This document shows, in pieces, positions 56,292 to 64,000 of a stretch of 64,000 bases of DNA. The DNA comes from Dyella sp. 2HG41-7 (lineage in GTDB: Bacteria > Pseudomonadota > Gammaproteobacteria > Xanthomonadales > Rhodanobacteraceae). The notes under the pieces are model-generated. The model saw only the letters and a list, made by a program, of their open reading frames with translations, did no database searches and was not told the origin of the DNA. The stretch lies in contig NZ_JAJEJV010000004.1 in the NCBI RefSeq assembly GCF_021390675.1, positions 2,604,001-2,668,000 of the forward strand, given 5' to 3'. How positions within the stretch are numbered: position 1 is the stretch's first letter; each line of letters begins with the position of its first letter. Both the position numbers and the translations under genes were made by a program.

Positions 56292-57266
56292 CTATGCCTT
56301 GGCGAAGGGAAACGCCAAAACGTCGGCAATTTTGTCTGTCCCAGCCATACACATAAGCAAACGCTCGATACCCACCGCAACGCCTGCGCAATCGGGCATG
56401 CGTTCCAGAACGGCTAGCAATTGCTCATCGATAGGCATTTCCCGCAAACCGCGCTCGCGTCGGCGCGCATTATCTCTTTCGAAACGCGCACGCTGTTCCA
56501 CCGCATCGTTGAGCTCGTGATAGCCGTTCGCCAACTCGTAGGGGCCCAGATAAAGCTCGAAACGCTCTGCGAGCGGCGGATCACCGGGGCGCACCCGCGC
56601 CAATGCGCTTTGACTGGCCGGATAATCATGAATGACGGTAATGCGATCGCGCGGAAACGCCGGTTGCAGTTCGTGCGTGATGAGCAGATCCAACCAATCG
56701 TCTCGCGTCAATCCGGAGGGATTGATATCGTACTTTGCGAGCGGCTCGCGAAGCTCGTCGATCTCTGCATGCAGCGGATCCAATCCAAGTTCATCGAGAA
56801 AGAGTTGCCGATAGCCTTCGATCAGCACCTCCACGCGAGAACCCACCAAGGCGAGCGCCGCTTCAACCAGAGCGATGGTCTCTTCCATCAAATGTCGATG
56901 ATTCCAACCGACCCGGTACCACTCCAACATGGTGAACTCCGGATTGTGCCGCTCCCCTGCTTCGCCATTGCGAAATACGCGACCAAGCTCGTAGCAATCA
57001 CCTACACCATCGGCAAGCAAACGCTTTAAGGAATATTCCGGCGACGTGCGCAGCCAACGCTCGCGCGAACCCGCGTCGACGTGACCGTGAAATGGCGCAT
57101 TGAAGCTTTCGATATTGGGATCGGTGTTGCCGGCGGCCGACAAGATTGGCGTCTCCACTTCCAGCACACCGCGTTCGGAAAAAAAAGCTCGAATCATGGC
57201 GTAGAGCTTTGCGCGACCCTGCAAGCGCAAACGGAAAGGGGCGACATTGGTGGTGTTGGCGTCCAT
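56292..57266 (-). CDS. epmA: Elongation factor P lysine lysyltransferase EpmA
   Basis: Encodes 324 residues from the ATG at 57266; a GTG one codon upstream is possible. It is the class II lysyl-tRNA-synthetase-like catalytic core without an anticodon domain: FFSERGVLEVETPILSAAGNTDPNIE, LRTSPEYSLKRLLADG (motif 2), LGRVFRNGEAGERHNPEFTMLEWYR and GVAVGIERLLM (motif 3). It attaches beta-lysine to EF-P. epmB and efp are not in the window. It follows ligA by five bases. Confidence 0.94.
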   Translation of the reverse strand: MDANTTNVAPFRLRLQGRAKLYAMIRAFFSERGVLEVETPILSAAGNTDPNIESFNAPFHGHVDAGSRERWLRTSPEYSLKRLLADGVGDCYELGRVFRNGEAGERHNPEFTMLEWYRVGWNHRHLMEETIALVEAALALVGSRVEVLIEGYRQLFLDELGLDPLHAEIDELREPLAKYDINPSGLTRDDWLDLLITHELQPAFPRDRITVIHDYPASQSALARVRPGDPPLAERFELYLGPYELANGYHELNDAVEQRARFERDNARRRERGLREMPIDEQLLAVLERMPDCAGVAVGIERLLMCMAGTDKIADVLAFPFAKA

Positions 57267-57271
57267 CACGA

Positions 57272-59695
<2,424 letters not shown>

Positions 59696-59818
59696 TCAAA
59701 GGAAACCATTGGCACACTAGTTGAACTACTTTTTGTCCAGGCAAAACGATATTTAAGCAAGCCCGCCATTTTGCGGCCTTTAACCAAACTAGCTGCCATA
59801 GCAGGTATCATAACCTCC

Positions 59819-61279
59819 ATGTCGTCCTCCCCTGCCGCCGCTTCCACCGCCGCTCCTGCAGCCATGGCGGACGCAGCCGCAGCCCCGTCGTCCCGCAAGC
59901 GCTACAGCGGCCTGATCTGGCTCGTTTCGGCAGCGTTTTTCATGCAGGCGCTGGATTCGACCATCGTCAACACGGCAGTTCCCGCGATCGCCACAGCGCT
60001 CAACGACACGCCGCTGAACATGCGCAGCGCCCTGACCAGCTACGTGCTGACCTTGGCGATACTTATTCCTGCCAGCCCGTGGTTGTGCGACCGCTTCGGC
60101 ACACGCCGCGTGTTCGGTGTGGCCATCAGCATCTTCGCGCTCGGCTCCCTGCTTTGCGGTATCTCGCAAACTCTGCCTGAGCTAGTGCTCGCGCGCGTAC
60201 TGCAGGGATGCGGGGGCGCGGCGCTGATGCCCGTTGGCCGTTACGTGCTGGTGCGCAGCATCGACAAACGCGATTTCGTGCAGGTCATGAGCACGGTCGC
60301 CACATTCGGGCTATTGGGCTCCGTGCTCGGCCCGTTGTTGGGCGGCGCGTTGGTGGAATACACCAACTGGCGATTGATCTTTCTGCTGAACGTGCCGGTG
60401 GGCATTGTCGGCCTGTGGCTCAATCAACGCGAAATGCTTGAGTATCGCTTGGATACCGCCCATCGCTTCGATTTGCTCGGATTCATTTTGTTCGCCGCTG
60501 CATCCGCATTGCTTCTGGCCGCCTCGGAATTGGCGGCCGACGCGATCATTCCTTGGGCTCGCATGGGCACCTTGGTCGTGCTGGCGATGTTTTTTGCAGC
60601 GGCATATATCTGGCATAGCCGCCGCACGGAACACCCGGTCGCGGATTTGCGATTGCTGCGCGTGCGCAGCGTATGGGTGTCGCTGTCGGGCAGCCTGCTG
60701 ACGAGACTTGGCGTCAGCGGCATGTTTCTGTTGATCGTGTTGTTCTTGCAGGTGGGTTGTGGTTGGTCGCCCTTGATGGCTGGCTTGATGATGGTGCCGC
60801 AAGCGCTCGGATCGATCTGCGCGAAATGGCTGGTGAATCGCACGCTGATTCGCCTTGGATATCGACGCCTGTTGCTAAGCAATACGCTGATCGTCGCCGT
60901 GCTGCTGGCGATGTTCGCGCTGCTCGGCCCGCACACCCCCATGGCGCTGATTGTCTTATTGATATTTGTCTACGGCGGTTTCATGGGCATGCAATACACC
61001 GTGATGAATACGCTGATCTACACCGACCTCGACGTCCAACATGCCTCGATGGCGTCGTCGATGGCATCCACCACGCAGTATTTGTCCATGAGCTTCGGCA
61101 TCGCCCTGGCCACCATCCTGATGCAAACGCTTTTGCACGGCCAGGAAAGCACGGCTTATATAGCCGCATTCCGATGGACAGTGATCGCCTTGGCTGTTAT
61201 CACGGCGGTTGCCAGTCGCCTCTTCGCCCGACTGGAAAAGCTTTCTCCGTCTACCGTCGGCGTGTCTTCCACCGCTTAA
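59819..61279 (+). CDS. MFS efflux transporter, DHA2 (EmrB/QacA) type, second copy
   Basis: Encodes 486 residues from the ATG at 59819 (MSSSPAAAS); a longer frame from 59681 would overlap the divergent ligA promoter. About 14 helices; FFMQALDSTIVNTAVPAIATAL is motif D, CDRFGTRRVFG motif A, and RVLQGCGGAALMPVGRYVL motif C. Proton-driven export of drugs or metabolites is likely. It resembles the gene at 52022 but is not a recent duplicate. Confidence 0.9.
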   Translation: MSSSPAAASTAAPAAMADAAAAPSSRKRYSGLIWLVSAAFFMQALDSTIVNTAVPAIATALNDTPLNMRSALTSYVLTLAILIPASPWLCDRFGTRRVFGVAISIFALGSLLCGISQTLPELVLARVLQGCGGAALMPVGRYVLVRSIDKRDFVQVMSTVATFGLLGSVLGPLLGGALVEYTNWRLIFLLNVPVGIVGLWLNQREMLEYRLDTAHRFDLLGFILFAAASALLLAASELAADAIIPWARMGTLVVLAMFFAAAYIWHSRRTEHPVADLRLLRVRSVWVSLSGSLLTRLGVSGMFLLIVLFLQVGCGWSPLMAGLMMVPQALGSICAKWLVNRTLIRLGYRRLLLSNTLIVAVLLAMFALLGPHTPMALIVLLIFVYGGFMGMQYTVMNTLIYTDLDVQHASMASSMASTTQYLSMSFGIALATILMQTLLHGQESTAYIAAFRWTVIALAVITAVASRLFARLEKLSPSTVGVSSTA

Positions 61280-61323
61280 GCGGGTAGCATATTTGGCATG
61301 CTCATGATCGAAGGATTCCGACC

Positions 61324-62526
61324 ATGCACCATGCCAATGAAATTCTGCTGTCGCTTTTTATCGTGTTCGTCGCTGCGCAAATCGGTGCGGAGATTGCGCA
61401 ACGTCTAAAGCTGCCTGGCGTGGTTGGCGAAATTACCGCGGGCTGCGTGATCGGCCCATCGGTCATGGGCTGGATTACACCTGAGCAAATTGCATCCGGC
61501 ACTCCGCTCGATGTGCTTGCGGAGATCGGCGTTGTGCTGCTGCTTTTTGCGGTGGGCCTGGAAACGCGCCTGGAAGATCTCAAAAAAGTAGGCAAGTCCG
61601 CGCTTCTGGTCGGCGTGCTTGGCGTGCTGTTGCCATTCGCCATGGGTGGTTTCTGGGCGCATGCCAGCGGCTATGCGTGGGGCAAGTCGCTTTTCGTCGC
61701 GGCGGCGTTCGTCGCGACCTCGGCAGGCATCACGGCTCGGGTATTGCAAGAGCTTGGCGTACTGCAGCGCGTGGAAAGCAAAGTGATTCTCGGCGCCGCT
61801 GTTATCGACGATATCCTCGCCATGTTGCTGCTTGGCGTCGTGGTATCGCTGCAAGGCGGCGAAGGCTTCGATCCGTTGCATTTGGTAATGGTATTAGTCG
61901 GCGCGATCGGCTTTATCGCCGTCATCGGCTGGGGCGGGACGCGCGTGATGCGCTGGAATTCCACCTGGCTGGAAAAACCGCGCAGCGCGTATTCGCCATT
62001 GCTGATTGTGCTCGCCTTGTGCCTGGGGCTTGCTTACATTTCCACGCTCTTTGGGTTGGCCGCGATTATCGGCGCGTTCCTCGCCGGCATGATCGCATCG
62101 GAAACGCGTCAGCAACACACGCTGGAACAACAAATCCAACCGTTGCTCGCCTTGCTGACACCGTTCTTCTTCGTGTTGACCGGCAGCAAGATCGATTTGC
62201 ATCAATTGGCGAGCACTGACGCGATCATCGCCCTCACCGTCGTCACCGTGATAGCGATCATTTCCAAATTGCTGGGTGGCTTTTTGGGATCGTTGTCGCT
62301 CGGTCGCGCGAGCGCCGCGATCATCGGCTTTGGCATGGTGCCGCGCGGCGAAGTAGGTGTGGTGATCGCCAGTCTTGGACTTGCCGCCGGCGTTTTCAGC
62401 GATCGGATGTACGCGATCATCGTGGCGATGTCGCTGCTGACGGCCATGATCACACCACCCATTCTCGCGTGGTTACTGCGGCGAGCCGTGGACTCGGAAA
62501 TGAAGCCTCAACCGCGCGATGCCTGA
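61324..62526 (+). CDS. Cation:proton antiporter, CPA2 (KefB-like) family
   Basis: Encodes 400 residues after aaggattccgacc. About 12 membrane helices of the Na_H_Exchanger type: EILLSLFIVFVAAQIGAEIAQRL, the helix-4 PGVVGEITAGCVIGP region, and FVATSAGITARVLQELG with VIDDILAMLLLGV, where the paired Asp residues are typical for CPA2 ion binding. No TrkA-N domain is present, so it is a short, ungated form. The ion is not certain. The last 19 bp overlap the convergent photolyase gene. Confidence 0.92.
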   Translation: MHHANEILLSLFIVFVAAQIGAEIAQRLKLPGVVGEITAGCVIGPSVMGWITPEQIASGTPLDVLAEIGVVLLLFAVGLETRLEDLKKVGKSALLVGVLGVLLPFAMGGFWAHASGYAWGKSLFVAAAFVATSAGITARVLQELGVLQRVESKVILGAAVIDDILAMLLLGVVVSLQGGEGFDPLHLVMVLVGAIGFIAVIGWGGTRVMRWNSTWLEKPRSAYSPLLIVLALCLGLAYISTLFGLAAIIGAFLAGMIASETRQQHTLEQQIQPLLALLTPFFFVLTGSKIDLHQLASTDAIIALTVVTVIAIISKLLGGFLGSLSLGRASAAIIGFGMVPRGEVGVVIASLGLAAGVFSDRMYAIIVAMSLLTAMITPPILAWLLRRAVDSEMKPQPRDA

Positions 62527-63923
62527 TAGGCGGCCAGCGCAGCTTGCCTGGATTCGCCTAAGTCGATCATCGAGGATGGATAACCGCTGCGTTTAAGCAG
62601 TTGTGGATCTTTCCAAGGCTCATGCAACAACGCATCGGACGCGTTGGCGAGTTCCGGCAGCCATCGACGCAGATATTCTCCCTTCGCGTCGAACTTTTGC
62701 GCCTGCGTGACGGGATTGAATACGCGAAAGTAAGGCGCGGCATCGGCGCCGCAACCGGCTACCCATTGCCAACCCAAGGTGTTGTTGGCCAAATCCGCAT
62801 CTACCAAGGTATCCCAAAACCAACGCGCGCCGTGCAGCCAGTGCAAGCGAAGATTCTTGGTAAGAAAACTCGCCACCACCATGCGTACGCGATTGTGCAT
62901 CCAGCCTGTGTGCCACAACTCGCGCATGCCAGCGTCGACTAATGGAATACCAGTACGGCCCTGCTGCCAGCGTTGCAGAGTGTTTTCTCCTGCCTCTGTC
63001 CAGACAAAGCCGCTAAATCGCGGATTGAAATTTTCCGTGGGCGTCCTCGGAAAGTGATAAAGCAGGTAGTGCGCAAATTCGCGCCAACCAAGTTCGCGCA
63101 AAAAGGGCTCGATATCCGGCCTTCGCTTTGTATCCCTGCGCCGTAGCCGTTGCATCAGATCGTAATGAACCTGATGCGGCGTGATTTCTCCAAAATGCAG
63201 ATGCGGCGACAAACGCGACGTCCCATGCCGAGCCGGAAGGTCGCGCCCCGTGGCGTAACCGCCAAGCGCATCGTCTGCAAAAAGCTCAAGCGCCGCAAAA
63301 GCGCCCTGCTCACCAGGCTGCCACGCTTCGTGCAACCCCTGATCCCAAGCGACGCGCGGCAACAACTCCAAATCATCTACCGACAAAGCGCCTGGCAGAG
63401 GTGCCGTAGGCACCACCGACGGAGCCGGCAACGGTTCGGAGGGTTCGACCAGCGTGCGCAACTTGCGCCAGTAAGGAGTGAATACGCGATACGGCTGGCC
63501 TTCCTGCGTCAGCAACTGTGTCGGCTCTTGCCATAAGGCACCGCCGAAGCTATGCACCGCGATACCTTTTTCACGCAACGCCGACTTGATGCGCGCATCG
63601 CGAGCCACCGCCGCCGGGTCGTAAAGACGATGCCAGTAGACGGTATCCGCGCCGGTCTGCGCGATGACATCCAGCAATAGCTGAAGACTGTCGCCTTTTC
63701 GAATATGAAGCGCGCTTTGACGGGATCGTAAATCGTTGTCCAAAGCCGTCAGAGAATGATGCAGCCACCAACGGCTGGCCGCACCAGGTTGCCAGTCCCC
63801 TTCTTCCTGCGGAGCGTGGATATAAAGCGGCACGACGCGAGAACTGTCGGCACACGCACGATGAAGCGCCGCGTGATCAGCGAGGCGTAGATCCCGACGA
63901 AACCAGACGATGGCAGTACTCAT
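62508..63923 (-). CDS. phrB: Deoxyribodipyrimidine photolyase
   Basis: Encodes 471 residues. The antenna-binding Rossmann domain starts AIVWFRRDLRLADHAALH; the FAD domain has TSRLSPHLHFGEITPHQV, ELGWREFAHYLLYHFPRTPTEN in pieces, WQQGRTGIPLVDAGMRELW and HNRVRMVVASFLTKNL, with DLANNTLGWQWVAGCGADAAPYFRVFNP at the end of the cofactor pocket. This is the class I CPD photolyase pattern: blue light splits cyclobutane pyrimidine dimers. The remaining 77 bp to the window end show only a weak hairpin. Confidence 0.96.
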   Translation of the reverse strand: MSTAIVWFRRDLRLADHAALHRACADSSRVVPLYIHAPQEEGDWQPGAASRWWLHHSLTALDNDLRSRQSALHIRKGDSLQLLLDVIAQTGADTVYWHRLYDPAAVARDARIKSALREKGIAVHSFGGALWQEPTQLLTQEGQPYRVFTPYWRKLRTLVEPSEPLPAPSVVPTAPLPGALSVDDLELLPRVAWDQGLHEAWQPGEQGAFAALELFADDALGGYATGRDLPARHGTSRLSPHLHFGEITPHQVHYDLMQRLRRRDTKRRPDIEPFLRELGWREFAHYLLYHFPRTPTENFNPRFSGFVWTEAGENTLQRWQQGRTGIPLVDAGMRELWHTGWMHNRVRMVVASFLTKNLRLHWLHGARWFWDTLVDADLANNTLGWQWVAGCGADAAPYFRVFNPVTQAQKFDAKGEYLRRWLPELANASDALLHEPWKDPQLLKRSGYPSSMIDLGESRQAALAAYQASRG

Positions 63924-64000
63924 GCCATCAGTGTGACGGGATTTTCGCCCACCGCAAATAGCCGTGGGCGATGTAGCGCTAAGCGTGAGCTTTGCGTGAC

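Overview
The window looks like chromosomal DNA of a high-GC gammaproteobacterium of the Xanthomonadales/Lysobacterales, most likely a Rhodanobacteraceae relative of Dyella or Luteibacter. This is inferred from TonB-receptor-centred glycan loci, a Xanthomonas-type L-fucose pathway, a PsrA-type fatty-acid regulator, the ndk-rlmN-pilW-rodZ-bamB-der gene order and GC-rich palindromic repeats. No rRNA, tRNA, transposase, integrase or CRISPR array was seen.

Left part (1-28.5 kb): a glycan-scavenging and L-fucose locus. On the minus strand two parallel modules each start with a glucokinase-family kinase followed by a secreted GH29 alpha-L-fucosidase. Module 1 (about 7.5 kb down to 0) is glucokinase, fucosidase, TonB-dependent receptor, terminator, GH20 hexosaminidase (cut by the window edge). 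Module 2 (15.1 down to 7.5 kb) is glucokinase, terminator, fucosidase, GH18-like enzyme, GH3 enzyme with a PA14 insert, and a BNR/sialidase-like protein. Both kinase genes have a nearly identical 15-bp motif upstream. Divergently, at 15.5-21.6 kb, a tightly packed plus-strand operon encodes every step of non-phosphorylative L-fucose breakdown: fucose dehydrogenase, fuconolactonase, 2-keto-3-deoxy-fuconate dehydrogenase, diketo acid hydrolase, fuconate dehydratase and L-lactate dehydrogenase. Mutarotase, FucP permease, an IclR regulator and a third fucosidase complete the locus at 24.4-28.5 kb.

At 21.6-24.2 kb, inside the fucose locus, three genes do not fit: a possible degenerate M15-type metallopeptidase, a solitary IscS/NifS-type cysteine desulfurase, and an unrecognised 260-residue protein co-directional with the desulfurase. 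Sampled base composition there is near 42-52% GC against about 65% in an adjacent fucose gene. This is my main candidate for an undescribed function.

Middle (28.7-47 kb): a polyprenol-phosphate-type glycosyltransferase coupled to a membrane glycosyltransferase, a CHAD protein, a universal stress protein and a sirtuin, then housekeeping genes on the minus strand: tadA, guaA, guaB, folD, a rhodanese-containing moeB, der, bamB, yfgM, rodZ, pilW, rlmN and ndk. ispG and hisS, often found between rodZ and yfgM, are absent there.

Right part (47-64 kb): a PsrA-like repressor whose own promoter is bracketed by two copies of a palindromic operator, followed by fatty-acid beta-oxidation genes; then an MFS exporter, a pirin, two divergent NarL/RcsB-like response regulators without a nearby kinase, epmA, ligA, a second MFS exporter, a cation/proton antiporter and a DNA photolyase.
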